A stretch of 58,120 nt of DNA from Lunatimonas sp. (GTDB lineage: Bacteria; Bacteroidota; Bacteroidia; Cytophagales; Cyclobacteriaceae): the NCBI RefSeq assembly GCF_020832325.1, contig NZ_JAFIEU010000014.1, positions 1-58,120 on the forward strand. Direction: 5' to 3'. Every line of letters starts with the position of its first letter. The first letter of the stretch is position 1. Shown piece after piece: positions 35,403 through 45,483 of this stretch. The notes below the pieces were generated by a model that did no database searches, had not been told where the DNA came from, and saw only the letters and a program-made list of their open reading frames with translations. The position numbers were made by a program, and so were the translations under genes.

Positions 35403-37026
35403 CAACGCATTTTTTTTTCTATTAGGCACTCTTTTTCTACTTCAGGAAGTGGAAGCACAGGACCGGTACGCGATCCATTTCAAGTACAAACCGACGGAAA
35501 TCCATAGCTTGGAGCGGCCATTCGAGCTGATGACAGCAGAGGCGCTTGCTCGCAGGGAGCGGGAGGCAATCTCTGTTGACAGTACTGATCTTCCGGTTTC
35601 TCCAAAGTACATAGCTGATATTGAGCTTTTTGTGCGTAAAATCCTCTATCATACACATTGGTTAAATGCCTCGGTAGTAGTGGCGGAAGAGGCCTCTATT
35701 GCGGAGATCCGCTCATTGCCATTTGTCTCCGAAGTGGTATTAGTTGGGAGAGGTTCTGGTCCGAAAACTGCTGAAAGCGGAAAGAAGGCGGCGTCCGATC
35801 CCTTTCGGCTGCGCATCCAAAAGAAACAATCACAGCCCTACGATTTTCAGAACGAACTCTTGGGGATACCTCAGATGCATTTGGAAGGATATACCGGTAC
35901 CGGGGTAAGGATAGCCGTATTTGATGCTGGGTTCCAAAATGTGGATGTCATTCCGGCATTTAAACATTTGTTTGATGAGGGGAAAATCATAGGCACCAGA
36001 GACTTTGTCATTCCGGGGTCGTCGGAGGTATTTAAAGATGATACCCATGGTACAGGAGCACTTTCACTCATTGCATCTAATCACGAACGGTTACTAGCAG
36101 GGGCATACGACGCGTCGTTTATTTTATGTATCACGGAGGATGTTGCTTCCGAATTCAGGATAGAAGAGTATAATTGGGTCAAAGCAGCGGAATATGCCGA
36201 TAGTTTGGGGGTGGATATTATCAATAGTTCCTTAGGATACAATCAGTTTGACGATGTGGACATGAATTACGGGAAGGATGATATGGATGGTAATACCGCC
36301 ACCATTAGTATAGGCGCTTCTATAGCTGCCCAAAAGGGGATCCTGGTGGTAACCAGTAACGGAAACGAGGGAAACCTTAGCTGGCGTACCATTACAGCTC
36401 CAGCCGATGCAGCAGATGTACTGGCAGTTGGCGCGATATCAAATAGTTTGGAAAAAGCGAGCTTCAGTTCTGTAGGTCCTACCGCAGATGGAAGGGTTAA
36501 GCCTGATTTGGTCGCCTATGGCACAGGGGTAAGCCTTTGGCGCTACGTCTCTGGGCCCAGCTTTTCCAGCGGGACTTCCTTTTCGGCACCCCAGATCGCT
36601 GCATTGGCTGCCGGGCTTTGGCAGGCAAATCCTACGCTGCGTATGGTGGAGATTAAAGAAAAACTGCTTCTAAGCGGGCACCTTTCGGACGATCCCAATA
36701 TGGAATTGGGGTATGGTATTCCAAATTTCGAACGGGCCATGTACGGAATAGAACTAGAAAATGAAGAGATTTTAGCCAAGCGAAAGATCAGCCTGTACCC
36801 CAACCCCTTGGACGGAGACCGACTTTTTGCCAAAAACGTTCCTACCAGTACCTGTTGCGTGCGCCTGATGTCGAGCTCAGGAAATCTCGTCAATCAATGG
36901 ATCTTGGCATCAAACGAAGCCCAGCGACCTATGGAGTTTGATATTGGAAATGTGATGCCCGGCTTTTACATAGTTGAATTTCAGTCAACTAACTGGTCTG
37001 AGCGATTTAAGTTGCTGAAAAGGTAA
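35389..37026 (+). CDS. S8 family serine peptidase with type IX sorting domain
   Basis: A signal peptide ends at about VEAQ. The catalytic triad can be read: Asp179 in IAVFDAGF, His220 in DDTHGTG and Ser397 in SGTSFSAP, with the oxyanion Asn326 in SNGNEG. The C-terminus, about 470-545, is a T9SS type A sorting domain (ISLYPNPLDGDRL ... GFYIVEFQS ... KLLKR). The protein is thus exported by type IX secretion to the surface or medium and digests protein. It overlaps the lipoprotein gene by 14 bases. Confidence 0.88.
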   Translation: MGFSSNAFFFLLGTLFLLQEVEAQDRYAIHFKYKPTEIHSLERPFELMTAEALARREREAISVDSTDLPVSPKYIADIELFVRKILYHTHWLNASVVVAEEASIAEIRSLPFVSEVVLVGRGSGPKTAESGKKAASDPFRLRIQKKQSQPYDFQNELLGIPQMHLEGYTGTGVRIAVFDAGFQNVDVIPAFKHLFDEGKIIGTRDFVIPGSSEVFKDDTHGTGALSLIASNHERLLAGAYDASFILCITEDVASEFRIEEYNWVKAAEYADSLGVDIINSSLGYNQFDDVDMNYGKDDMDGNTATISIGASIAAQKGILVVTSNGNEGNLSWRTITAPADAADVLAVGAISNSLEKASFSSVGPTADGRVKPDLVAYGTGVSLWRYVSGPSFSSGTSFSAPQIAALAAGLWQANPTLRMVEIKEKLLLSGHLSDDPNMELGYGIPNFERAMYGIELENEEILAKRKISLYPNPLDGDRLFAKNVPTSTCCVRLMSSSGNLVNQWILASNEAQRPMEFDIGNVMPGFYIVEFQSTNWSERFKLLKR

Positions 37027-37120
37027 GGATTTGGCCGGCAATTTCACGTTTTTTGCTCTATGATGCATGTGCATCTTTCGTTAAAAACATAAAACTGTCT
37101 TTGCCTAAACCCCAAAAGCT

Positions 37121-37774
37121 ATGAGACCTTTTATTGCTCCCTCTGTATTGGCATCCGACTTTGCGAATCTACAGCAAGAAATAGAGATGATCAATAAATC
37201 CGATGCTTCCTATATTCACGTGGATGTGATGGACGGTGTCTTTGTACCGAATATTTCATTGGGCCTTCCCGTAGTGGAAGCCATAAAACGGCATGCTGAG
37301 AAGCCGTTGGATGTCCATTTGATGATCATCGACCCAGATAAATATTTAAAGCGGTTCAAAGAAGCTGGTGCATCCCACATCACGGTTCACTACGAAGCCT
37401 GCAATCACCTACACCGTACATTGCATGAGATTCGAAGCCTCGATTGCAAAGCCGGTGTGGCACTTAATCCCCATACACCGGTTGAGTTGCTCAAAGATAT
37501 CATTCACGACGTGGATTTGGTATGCCTGATGTCAGTGAATCCAGGGTTTGGAGGGCAAACATTTATCGAACATACCTACACCAAAATAGAGAATCTGAAA
37601 AAGCTTATTGTTCAGACGGGTTCTAAGGCACAGATTGAGATAGACGGGGGGGTAAGTATGGCGAATGCAGCCGCGTTAGTGGAAGCAGGTGCCGATATCT
37701 TGGTAGCCGGGAATTTTATATTCACTTCTAAAAATCCAATCGAAACCGTTAATAAACTAAAAAATATTAAGTAA
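37121..37774 (+). CDS. rpe: Ribulose-phosphate 3-epimerase
   Basis: Rpe interconverts ribulose 5-phosphate and xylulose 5-phosphate in the pentose phosphate pathway. The TIM barrel motifs are all present: PSVLASDFANLQQEI, YIHVDVMDGVFVPNISLG, DVHLMIIDPDKYL, and SVNPGFGGQTFIE followed by EIDGGVSMANAAALVEAGADILVAG. Length of 217 residues is usual. It stands between the subtilase and a small exported protein. Confidence 0.94.
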   Translation: MRPFIAPSVLASDFANLQQEIEMINKSDASYIHVDVMDGVFVPNISLGLPVVEAIKRHAEKPLDVHLMIIDPDKYLKRFKEAGASHITVHYEACNHLHRTLHEIRSLDCKAGVALNPHTPVELLKDIIHDVDLVCLMSVNPGFGGQTFIEHTYTKIENLKKLIVQTGSKAQIEIDGGVSMANAAALVEAGADILVAGNFIFTSKNPIETVNKLKNIK

Positions 37775-37888
37775 ATTCAATATGGAGGATTAAAAATCAA
37801 CTTTTGGCGTATTTCTTGATGTTTAATTTGTGATAGTAACGGAAAAATCCGAAATTAGTAATCACGTTTAATTAAAAAGGATAGATAT

Positions 37889-38395
37889 ATGAAAAAATTA
37901 CGGTTCTTAGCCCTCCTGTTCGTAGGTTTCATGAGTTTCAGTGCTTTCGCCCAAGACGAGGCGGAGGAAATAACGGAAGAAGAATTGATGAGATTTGCCG
38001 TGATGGAAGACTCTGTGATGGCATTTTTCGAGCAGAAAAACGACGAGTTGATTGATCTCATCCGTAACAACGATGTAATTGACGGTGCCGGGAGGTACAA
38101 TGAGATCAAAGCAGCCTGGGATGATGAGGACAAATTAGCGGAAATTGAAATCACTGACGAAGAGAAAACCGCTTATGAGGAGATTTTGGCGTTTATGAGC
38201 TCGGTACAGGATGAGGTTCGTGAGTTTAAGATATACCTGATCAAAAACGACGAGGTGTTGGGTGTAGCTACCTTCAATAAGGTAAATAAAGCCATGAAAG
38301 AAAATCCCGAGATAAAAGAAAAAGTAGATACACTTCAGGCTGAACTCAAAGAAAAACGATCTAGTGAGGAAGACGGCGTAAGTGCCGATAGTTGA
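37889..38395 (+). CDS. Small acidic exported protein of unknown function
   Basis: A signal peptide (FLALLFVGFMSFSAFAQ) precedes about 147 residues that are acidic and largely helical (EEITEEELMRFAVMEDSVMAFFEQKNDELIDLI). No known family is recognised. Conserved-looking TPR or enzyme motifs are absent. A strong terminator follows 26 bases after the stop, so the gene is probably a monocistron or the end of a unit with rpe. Confidence 0.6.
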   Translation: MKKLRFLALLFVGFMSFSAFAQDEAEEITEEELMRFAVMEDSVMAFFEQKNDELIDLIRNNDVIDGAGRYNEIKAAWDDEDKLAEIEITDEEKTAYEEILAFMSSVQDEVREFKIYLIKNDEVLGVATFNKVNKAMKENPEIKEKVDTLQAELKEKRSSEEDGVSADS

Positions 38396-38420
38396 GATAT
38401 AGGTATTCAAAAAAGAAACA

Positions 38421-38450
38421 AAAAAACCCTCTTTTGCAGAGGGTTTTTTT
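38421..38450 (+). terminator. Intrinsic terminator
   Basis: AAAAAACCCTC and GAGGGTTTTTT pair perfectly around TTTTGCA, with a T-run at the end. It follows the small acidic protein gene and precedes the next plus-strand gene. Confidence 0.88.
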
Positions 38451-38529
38451 GTTTATATTCGTTACCTAAATAGAAGCTTAAAGCAATCAATTCAGGCTGG
38501 GTGAGATATACCTGAAACAGGGAGTTCGT

Positions 38530-39525
38530 ATGGGAAGAAGGAAGAGCAATATTCAATGGATTGTAGTATTTCTGGCAATATGGTTTGTGCTGCCGGTTGC
38601 TGCACAAGATGATGATATTTTCGGTATCGAACGAAAGCTTAAAAGTAGAACCAGAAAAAGTGAAAGTGAATTGGGCAACGTCTTTCGAAATGTTATAGGA
38701 GGCGTTTCTTTTGAGATTGGCGGGGGTGCTGGCTATCATTCCAATACGATGCGGTTTGGCAGTGAAGAACCGAGCGCTTATCCCATTACCTCAGTAATTA
38801 CCGAATCTGTCACGGATATCAATCCGGAAGATACATTGGGATTTCGGGGCGGTAATTTCGCTTTCCCCTTTCAGTTGGGCGTCAAGCTAAATTTGTTTGA
38901 CTTGTTGGAAATCGGTGGGGGATATGGGCGTGAATGGGGAAATATGGATGCATTGCGTCTACAGGACTATCGATTCAATTTTGAAAGCAACACGTATACG
39001 TTTGACAAGCTATACGGTTCCGTTGGATTGATACTCTACGATGCGGGAAAACGGCGTTCTTTTTTGAATTACCGTTACCGTAAATACTCTGGATCTAACC
39101 ATTACATGCAATCTGAGCGCCGCTTGCGTATGCAGCAGGATTATCCATGGCGATTCTTGGTGGATGCAGAATTTGGACAGCTTTTTATAAGGCAGCCCTA
39201 CGACAGCAGACTGAGTATAGACAAGCCCTTTTATTCAATAGGTTTTAGAATTGAGAAGGAGTTTTCCGAGTACACGAAAATGTTCTTTCGTCCGGCAATC
39301 ACATTTCGGGAGTTTAGCTATGATCAAGGGTTGGAAAACCTCGAGTTACAGCAGATCAATCAACAATTATTTACCATTCAGGCCGGTGTGGCATTGCGTT
39401 TGCCTGCTACCAAACGTTGCAAGGTTCCCGGATGCGGTGTGGTCATGAAGCACCTGCACAACGGTGTGGAATACCGGGGCAGCTCCATATGGAATATGCA
39501 GCACCGCAAAGTGGGCCAATGGTAG
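38530..39525 (+). CDS. Outer-membrane barrel-like protein with C-terminal Cys/His tail
   Basis: A signal peptide (VVFLAIWFVLPVAAQ) is followed by about 250 residues of alternating aromatic and glycine-rich strands (FEIGGGAGYHSNTMRFG, FQLGVKLNLFDLLEIGGGYG) that look like an outer-membrane barrel. The last 35 residues, after RLPATKR, hold a CxxxxC pair and several His (CKVPGCGVVMKHLHNGVEYR) instead of a terminal strand. I do not recognise the family. It lies just upstream of gyrA but on separate regulatory sequence. Confidence 0.55.
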   Translation: MGRRKSNIQWIVVFLAIWFVLPVAAQDDDIFGIERKLKSRTRKSESELGNVFRNVIGGVSFEIGGGAGYHSNTMRFGSEEPSAYPITSVITESVTDINPEDTLGFRGGNFAFPFQLGVKLNLFDLLEIGGGYGREWGNMDALRLQDYRFNFESNTYTFDKLYGSVGLILYDAGKRRSFLNYRYRKYSGSNHYMQSERRLRMQQDYPWRFLVDAEFGQLFIRQPYDSRLSIDKPFYSIGFRIEKEFSEYTKMFFRPAITFREFSYDQGLENLELQQINQQLFTIQAGVALRLPATKRCKVPGCGVVMKHLHNGVEYRGSSIWNMQHRKVGQW

Positions 39526-39686
39526 CGGTTCAGGTTGTATGACCTAGCGGTTTCTTAAAAAGAAACTAATTTAACTGTATGAATATAAATTAAATACCAT
39601 GGTTTTTTCTTTTAGGTAAAATTATATTTTTCAAAAACCGTCAGTTTTACGTATATTGCCATTTATTATTGAGAATAATTTTGAAC

Positions 39687-42209
39687 ATGGCTCAAGGAGA
39701 AAACGAGAACATCATACCAATCAATATTGAGGAGGAAATGCGCGGAGCGTACATCGATTATTCGATGTCGGTCATTGTTTCCCGAGCCCTCCCAGATGTC
39801 CGAGATGGCTTAAAACCAGTACATAGGCGGATACTTTTTGGAATGCAGGAACTGGGAGTTTCCCACAACAAGCCCTACAAAAAATCCGCTAGAATTGTCG
39901 GGGAAGTCCTAGGTAAGTATCACCCACATGGTGACTCGGCTGTGTACGAAACGCTCGTACGGATGGCGCAACCATGGTCCCTCAGGTACCCATTGGTAGA
40001 CCCTCAGGGTAACTTTGGCTCGATAGACGGGGACAATGCAGCGGCGATGAGGTATACTGAAGCCCGCTTACGCCGTATCGCGGAAGAGCTGCTCATTGAT
40101 ATCAACAAAGAAACCGTAGACTTTCAGCTAAACTTTGACGATAGTTTAAAGGAACCGGTGGTACTCCCGGCCAAAATTCCCGCATTGCTGCTAAATGGAG
40201 CTTCTGGAATTGCAGTAGGTATGGCGACCAATATGGCACCCCATAACCTCACCGAGGTGATAAACGGGATCATCGCTTACGTGGATAATCGGGATATTAC
40301 GGTCGCAGAACTAATGCAGCACATCACGGCCCCTGACTTCCCTACCGGTGGCATCATCTATGGATACAACGGTGTGAAGGCAGCGTTCGAAACCGGCAGA
40401 GGACGGATTATCGTAAGGGGTAAAGCCAATGTAGAACAGAAGGACAACGGCAAGGAGATGATCATCATTACCGAGATCCCCTACATGGTCAATAAAGCTG
40501 GGATGGTTGAAAAAACTGCCCAACTAATCAATGAGAAAAAATTAGACGGTATTTCGGCCATTCGGGATGAATCGGATAGGCAAGGAATGCGGATTGTATA
40601 TGAACTGAAAAAGGATGCAGTACCCAATGTGGTATTGAACAACCTGTACAAGCATACCCAACTTCAGACTTCCTTCAGTGTAAACAATGTAGCGCTAGTG
40701 AAAGGCAGGCCCTACACGCTCAACCTGAAGGATCTCATAGTGCACTATGTAAACCACCGGCACGAGGTGGTCATTAGGCGTACGGAGTATGAGTTGAAGG
40801 AAGCCGAGAAACGGGCGCATATTCTGGAAGGATATCTGATCGCGTTAGACCATTTGGATGAGGTGATTACCCTAATTCGGAATTCCAGAGATCCTGAAAC
40901 AGCCCGAAACGGATTGATGGAGCGGTTTTCTCTCTCCGAAATACAGGCAAGGGCGATATTGGACATGCGTCTTCACCGACTTACCGGCATGGAGCGGGAG
41001 AAAATCCAGAAGGAATACGATGAGCTGATCATGCTTATTGAGGACCTGAAAGATATCCTAGCCAACGAGGATCGAAGAATGGAGATCATCAAAACTGAGT
41101 TGGCAGAAATGAGGGACCGGTATGGGGACGAGCGTAGAACTGCCATCGAACACAACGCTGAGGACTTCAACTACGAGGACATGATACCCAATGAAGAGGT
41201 GGTCATCACGGTAAGCCATCAGGGGTATATCAAACGCACTGTACTGACAGAATACAAAACGCAAAGTAGGGGAGGGGTAGGTTCTAAAGGAGTATCCACA
41301 AAAGAGGATGACTTCACCGAATACCTATTTACAGCAATGACCCACAACTACCTGCTGATCTTTACCGATATGGGTAAGTTGTTCTGGCTGAAGACGTATG
41401 GGATTCCCGAAGGAGGAAAAACCTCCAAAGGAAGGCCTATTCAAAACCTTATAAATATAGAAAGTGATGATAAAATCCGCTCTATCATCCAGGTCTCTGA
41501 CTTGAATGATGCAGATTATATCAACAATAACTATATTGTGATGATAACCAAAAACGGAATCATCAAAAAAACGACCTTGGAGCAATACTCCAGGCCACGG
41601 ACCAACGGCATCATCGCACTGAACATCCGGGAAGAAGATCAACTGGTGAATGTAGAGCTTACGACCGGAGATTCACACATCGTGATTGCGTCCAGTTCGG
41701 GGCGGGCGGTACACTTTCACGAGTCTAATGTGCGACCCATGGGACGAACAGCTACTGGGGTAAAAGCAATCAATTTAGAGGGAGGAAACTACCAGGTAAT
41801 TGGCATGGTTTGTGTATCCAGAGAGGATGCGACGCTACTTGTTGTTTCCGAAAAGGGATATGGTAAACGCTCCTTCCTATCGGAATATAGAATCACCAAC
41901 CGAGGAGGAAAAGGTGTGAAGGCGATGAATGTGACCGATAAGACAGGTGGGTTGGTTGCCATCAAGGAAGTGATGGACACCGATGATCTGATGATTATCA
42001 ACAAGTCGGGCATTGCGATCCGCACCCCGGTTTCCGGTGTACGAGTGATGGGCCGGGCAACCCAGGGAGTGAGGTTGATTCGCTTGAACGACAATGATGA
42101 GATTTCATCTATCGAAAAGATCGAAAACATAATGGCAAATCAGCAGGACGGGGATGTGGAACCAGAAAATCCACCCACCGGTGAGGCCTCCCCAGAAGCT
42201 ACCGAATAA
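39687..42209 (+). CDS. gyrA: DNA gyrase subunit A
   Basis: GyrA is the DNA-cutting subunit of the type II topoisomerase that adds negative supercoils. The catalytic Tyr123 lies in [10 protein letters not shown]. The quinolone-determining segment reads [20 protein letters not shown], with Ser84 and Glu88. The C-terminal beta-pinwheel begins near residue 500 and carries the GyrA box (QSRGGVG) and six-blade repeats such as [16 protein letters not shown]. The N-terminus [18 protein letters not shown] is typical of Cytophagales. An in-frame TTG 6 codons earlier is not favoured. Length is 840 residues. Confidence 0.95.
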   Translation: MAQGENENIIPINIEEEMRGAYIDYSMSVIVSRALPDVRDGLKPVHRRILFGMQELGVSHNKPYKKSARIVGEVLGKYHPHGDSAVYETLVRMAQPWSLRYPLVDPQGNFGSIDGDNAAAMRYTEARLRRIAEELLIDINKETVDFQLNFDDSLKEPVVLPAKIPALLLNGASGIAVGMATNMAPHNLTEVINGIIAYVDNRDITVAELMQHITAPDFPTGGIIYGYNGVKAAFETGRGRIIVRGKANVEQKDNGKEMIIITEIPYMVNKAGMVEKTAQLINEKKLDGISAIRDESDRQGMRIVYELKKDAVPNVVLNNLYKHTQLQTSFSVNNVALVKGRPYTLNLKDLIVHYVNHRHEVVIRRTEYELKEAEKRAHILEGYLIALDHLDEVITLIRNSRDPETARNGLMERFSLSEIQARAILDMRLHRLTGMEREKIQKEYDELIMLIEDLKDILANEDRRMEIIKTELAEMRDRYGDERRTAIEHNAEDFNYEDMIPNEEVVITVSHQGYIKRTVLTEYKTQSRGGVGSKGVSTKEDDFTEYLFTAMTHNYLLIFTDMGKLFWLKTYGIPEGGKTSKGRPIQNLINIESDDKIRSIIQVSDLNDADYINNNYIVMITKNGIIKKTTLEQYSRPRTNGIIALNIREEDQLVNVELTTGDSHIVIASSSGRAVHFHESNVRPMGRTATGVKAINLEGGNYQVIGMVCVSREDATLLVVSEKGYGKRSFLSEYRITNRGGKGVKAMNVTDKTGGLVAIKEVMDTDDLMIINKSGIAIRTPVSGVRVMGRATQGVRLIRLNDNDEISSIEKIENIMANQQDGDVEPENPPTGEASPEATE

Positions 42210-42278
42210 ATGAATCAATATCCTTTAAATAGTTAGTTAACCTTAAGAACCAATCGAATTAGATTAAAAACTGCAAAC

Positions 42279-43490
42279 ATGAAAAAGTTAATTTTATCAT
42301 TAGCTTTGGTTGGAATAGCCACTACGCTAGCATTTGGCCAAAAGAAAGTCGTCAAATCCGCTGAAAGAAACATGAAGCGGGGCAACCTGGAGGATGCTTA
42401 CACGGAAGTCCAATCAGCGCTACAGGATCCCGAAACCGGTGATCTGTCAACCACTTACCTGTTGAAAGGTAAGATTGAGACGATGTTATTTGAAGCGGAT
42501 TCTTCGAATACTATGCAGACCTTGGACTATGGTCAATCTGCAAAAGAGAGCTTCATGACTACCTTTGAAAAAGAAGGGATGGATTCCACGTCCAAAGTAT
42601 CGAAGGACTTGTTTAAAGAAGTACTTCCGGATATGCCGGAAAACTTCCAAGGGCAAGGGATCTACAGGCTGAAAAATGCGTCTTTCAACAAGGCAATTGA
42701 TCGGTACGAGGATGACGATATGGAGATGGCGTTCGAGTTTTTCGCACTTGCGGCAGATTTGGATCCAAAAGACACGTCCATTGTATTTAACGCGGGATAC
42801 ACCGGTAACATGGTGGGAGAGGCCCAACGAGCGAAAAAATACTTTACGTCGTTGCTGGATATTAAGGATTATAACAAGCTAAATGCGTACTACTTCCTTA
42901 TTCAAATTGCATCTGCCGAAGACAATGATCCTCAAGAGGCATACCGATTGGTATCGCAGGCAAGAGAGACTTATCCAGATGACAAAGGACTGGCAGAATT
43001 CGAAATTCAATTACTGCTTCAATTGGATAAGATGGACGAAGCGATGACTTCAATCGAATCTGCCTTGAAGAATGACCCGGAAAACACAGCGATCCTCTTA
43101 AGATACGGGTACCTGAAAGAGAAGTCCGGAGATATCGACGGCGCTTTGACTGAGTATAAAAAGACGGTAGCTGTTGATCCTGAGTTCTTTGAAGGAAACT
43201 ATTATGCCGGTGCCCTATACTTGGAGAAAGCCAGAAACATCATCACGGAAGTAAACAACCTTTCTGACGATGAGTGGGAAGAGAAATCTCCCATCATGGT
43301 AAAAGAAGCGGATGATCTTTATGCAGATGCACTCCCTTACTTTACCCGCGCTTCGGAGATGAGACCGGACAACACGGATATCATGGAAATTCTATATCAG
43401 ATCCATACCCGGTTGAGAAACGAGGCGAAAATTGAAGAGTATAATAAGAAGTTGAGCGATCTGCTCGGTCCTGATTGGATGGAGAGATAA
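42279..43490 (+). CDS. Exported TPR-repeat protein
   Basis: A signal peptide (ILSLALVGIATTLAFGQ) is followed by about 380 residues of TPR-like helices (EMAFEFFALAADLDPKDTSIVFNAGYTGNMVGEAQRAKKYF; ALKNDPENTAILLRYGYLKEKSGDIDGALTEYKKTVAVDPEFF). It is probably a periplasmic scaffold; the partner is unknown. It lies 69 bases downstream of gyrA and ends in a strong terminator. Confidence 0.75.
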   Translation: MKKLILSLALVGIATTLAFGQKKVVKSAERNMKRGNLEDAYTEVQSALQDPETGDLSTTYLLKGKIETMLFEADSSNTMQTLDYGQSAKESFMTTFEKEGMDSTSKVSKDLFKEVLPDMPENFQGQGIYRLKNASFNKAIDRYEDDDMEMAFEFFALAADLDPKDTSIVFNAGYTGNMVGEAQRAKKYFTSLLDIKDYNKLNAYYFLIQIASAEDNDPQEAYRLVSQARETYPDDKGLAEFEIQLLLQLDKMDEAMTSIESALKNDPENTAILLRYGYLKEKSGDIDGALTEYKKTVAVDPEFFEGNYYAGALYLEKARNIITEVNNLSDDEWEEKSPIMVKEADDLYADALPYFTRASEMRPDNTDIMEILYQIHTRLRNEAKIEEYNKKLSDLLGPDWMER

Positions 43491-43513
43491 ATGCGAATTG
43501 CACTCAGATAAAG

Positions 43514-43549
43514 AAAGGCCCTTGGGAAATTGTTCTCAAGGGCCTTTTT
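43514..43549 (+). terminator. Intrinsic terminator
   Basis: AAAGGCCCTTG and CAAGGGCCTTT form a perfect 11-bp stem with a 12-base loop, ending in TTTTTGTTG. It follows the TPR gene; the convergent transporter gene ends 57 bases beyond. Confidence 0.88.
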
Positions 43550-43605
43550 GTTGTAACTCCTCATGTTCTGACGAAAAGGTGCCAACTCGCCGAGGCGCAA
43601 GTGTT

Positions 43606-45075
43606 CTAACGCAATTCTAACGGAAAGCTATCAAGATCTATATCCCATGCCATGGGAAGAAAATATAGGATCAGTAGAAGAATTACAGCAATGGAGACCA
43701 AGTTCATCCAAAAACCGGTGCGAATCATGGCTGGTATGGTTAGATATCCCGATCCAAAAACTACTGCATTCGGGGGCGTGGCCACCGGAAGCATAAATGC
43801 ACAGCTTGCAGCTAAGGTAGCTCCAACCATGAGACCATACGGGTGCACGTTCATGGCTAATGCCACTGCAGATAGAATGGGCAGCAACATGGAAGCTGTC
43901 GCCACATTGGAAGTGATTTCCGTCAGGAAGTTGACTGCAGCAACTATTAGTAGTAGGAACAACCAAAAACTTACATCCTGTAGCAAGACAAACTGTTTTC
44001 CTATCCACTGTGCCAATCCGGTCTGCTGAAAACCGATGGCTAGTGCCAATCCACCACCAAAAAGGATCAGTATGCCCCAAGGGATCTTTTCTGCTACCTT
44101 CCAATTCAACAATCGCTGATCCTTTGGGCCACCCGACGGTAGTACGAAAAGCAACAGAACACCGATAAGAGCTATCAGGGTATCATCCAAAACTGGAATT
44201 AGCTTCTGCAACAAAAAAGATCGACTGATCCAGGCCACAGAAACGGCCATGAAAACGTATAAAACACGCTTTTCCTCGCGGGTGATGCTACCCAGTGCCT
44301 TTAGCTGCTGTAAGATTTCCTCTTTGCCACCGGTGGTGTGTCGGGCTAGAGAAAGATCAAATGCCACGTTGACCAAAAAATACCAGCAAACGATAAGTAG
44401 GACGATGGCTACGGGTAGTCCGACCATCATCCACTCACTGAACCCTATTTCGACACCATAGGTTTGCTTAATCACTCCGACCAGGATGATGTTGGTAGGT
44501 GTTCCGATGATTGTTGCCATTCCCCCTATACTGGCCGAATAAGCAATCCCCAGCATCAAGGCGCGGCCAACAGTTGTCTCCGTATAGTTGGGGTCCATCA
44601 ATTGGCTTCCCATTTGGGTAATGACGGCTATGGCTATGGGCAGCATCATGAGTGAGGTAGCTGTATTTGAAATCCACATGGAAAGAAATCCTGTTGCCAG
44701 CATAAAACCAAAAATGATGCGCTTCATATCTGTGCCCATAAAGGCGATAATAGTAAGTGCTATCCGTTTGTGCAGATTCCAACGCTCTATGGTCACTGCG
44801 ATCATAAAGCCACCCATGTATAAGAGTACCATCGGATCCGAATAGGCTACCGAGGTCTCTTTAATACCTAGAATTCCGGTCACCGGAAATAACACGAGGG
44901 GCAGTAGGGCAGTAGCAGCGATGGGAATGGCTTCGGTGATCCACCAAACAGCAATCCAGGCAGTTACGGCGATCAGTGAGACTCCCTCGGCAGAAAGATC
45001 GGTTGGTTTTACAAACAATAGAATTGCAAAGAAAAGGAGAGGCCCTACTAAAAGCCCGATTTGAGATATTTTCAT
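43606..45075 (-). CDS. SLC13/DASS family sodium:anion symporter
   Basis: The 489-residue protein has about a dozen hydrophobic segments. Both substrate and sodium-binding motifs of the family are present: SNTATSLMMLPIAIAV near residue 136 and TSNVATASMLLPILSAVAL near residue 389. DASS proteins import dicarboxylates, tricarboxylates or sulfate with sodium. The substrate cannot be set from sequence. It is divergent from the leader-repeat-preceded cytochrome gene. Confidence 0.9.
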   Translation of the reverse strand: MKISQIGLLVGPLLFFAILLFVKPTDLSAEGVSLIAVTAWIAVWWITEAIPIAATALLPLVLFPVTGILGIKETSVAYSDPMVLLYMGGFMIAVTIERWNLHKRIALTIIAFMGTDMKRIIFGFMLATGFLSMWISNTATSLMMLPIAIAVITQMGSQLMDPNYTETTVGRALMLGIAYSASIGGMATIIGTPTNIILVGVIKQTYGVEIGFSEWMMVGLPVAIVLLIVCWYFLVNVAFDLSLARHTTGGKEEILQQLKALGSITREEKRVLYVFMAVSVAWISRSFLLQKLIPVLDDTLIALIGVLLLFVLPSGGPKDQRLLNWKVAEKIPWGILILFGGGLALAIGFQQTGLAQWIGKQFVLLQDVSFWLFLLLIVAAVNFLTEITSNVATASMLLPILSAVALAMNVHPYGLMVGATLAASCAFMLPVATPPNAVVFGSGYLTIPAMIRTGFWMNLVSIAVILLLILYFLPMAWDIDLDSFPLELR

Positions 45076-45360
45076 GATGGTTTAAAAAATAAGGTTAATT
45101 ACTTTTATTGAAAAATCAAAGACAAAGGTTACGGAACTTTTCAGTGCCAACCACATAATTTGCTTTGGAAAAGACTGGATTTTATTCTACTATTGACATT
45201 GATCTAACCAGTAACAGCTAATTTCAGGTAAGTACAGGATAGTATTACCCTGAAAATGTCGCTAATTGAGAAGATTAATTTTAGGCGGACAAAATAGCGT
45301 CTAACTACTTACCGTCGAATTATAATAAGTTAATTATCTAACACCGCAACACACCAACAG
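45076..45360. other. Intergenic region upstream of leader repeat copy B
   Basis: No gene is seen. An imperfect inverted repeat with TTTCAGG-TAA and TTACCCTGAAA arms lies at 45222-45254, with a one-base bulge. The SLC13-type gene starts at 45075 and reads away. On the minus strand TAACCTTTG (near 45130) resembles a -7 box but with one extra base, so no promoter is called. Confidence 0.4.
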
Positions 45361-45398
45361 ATGAAATCGAGCTTGACGTAGCCGTCACACACTGGGAT

Positions 45399-45418
45399 GC
45401 CCCGATAGCTATCGGGGC
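45399..45418. repeat. 20-bp perfect palindrome inside leader repeat B
   Basis: GCCCCGATAGCTATCGGGGC is its own reverse complement over 20 bases. It replaces the 8 bases ATTATTTC found at the same place in copy A, so it looks like an insertion or a divergent hairpin of REP-like type. Confidence 0.7.
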
Positions 45419-45429
45419 AACCATGCGAC

Positions 45430-45446
45430 CTGCCTGCCGCAGGCAG
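45430..45446. repeat. 17-bp hairpin inside leader repeat B
   Basis: CTGCCTG and CAGGCAG pair perfectly around CCG. It is absent from copy A, which joins CATGCGA directly to GAGATTCC. It is a second REP-like palindrome in the same leader. Confidence 0.65.
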
Positions 45447-45483
45447 AGATTCCATCTGACCAATAAAAAACAATTAAAAACAC

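Larger units (their letters stand above)
45361..45483 (+). repeat. Leader repeat, copy B
   Basis: The core is nearly identical to that at 10500-10568: ATGAAATCGAGCTTGACG, GTAGCCGTCACACA, TGGGATG, CATGCGA, GAGATTCCATCTGACC. It differs mainly by carrying two additional palindromic insertions (45399-45418 and 45430-45446). CCATCTGACC at 45452 lies 32 bases before the ATG at 45484, as in copy A. Like copy A it stands directly upstream of a gene for a secreted or oxidative enzyme. A conserved 6-codon frame (ATG to TAG, 45361-45381) opens the element. Confidence 0.72.

Noticed and set aside
39687-42209. Glu at the position of E. coli GyrA Asp87 as a possible quinolone-resistance change
   Set aside because: The Ser84 equivalent is kept, and Glu at the second position is natural in many bacteria, so nothing points to resistance.
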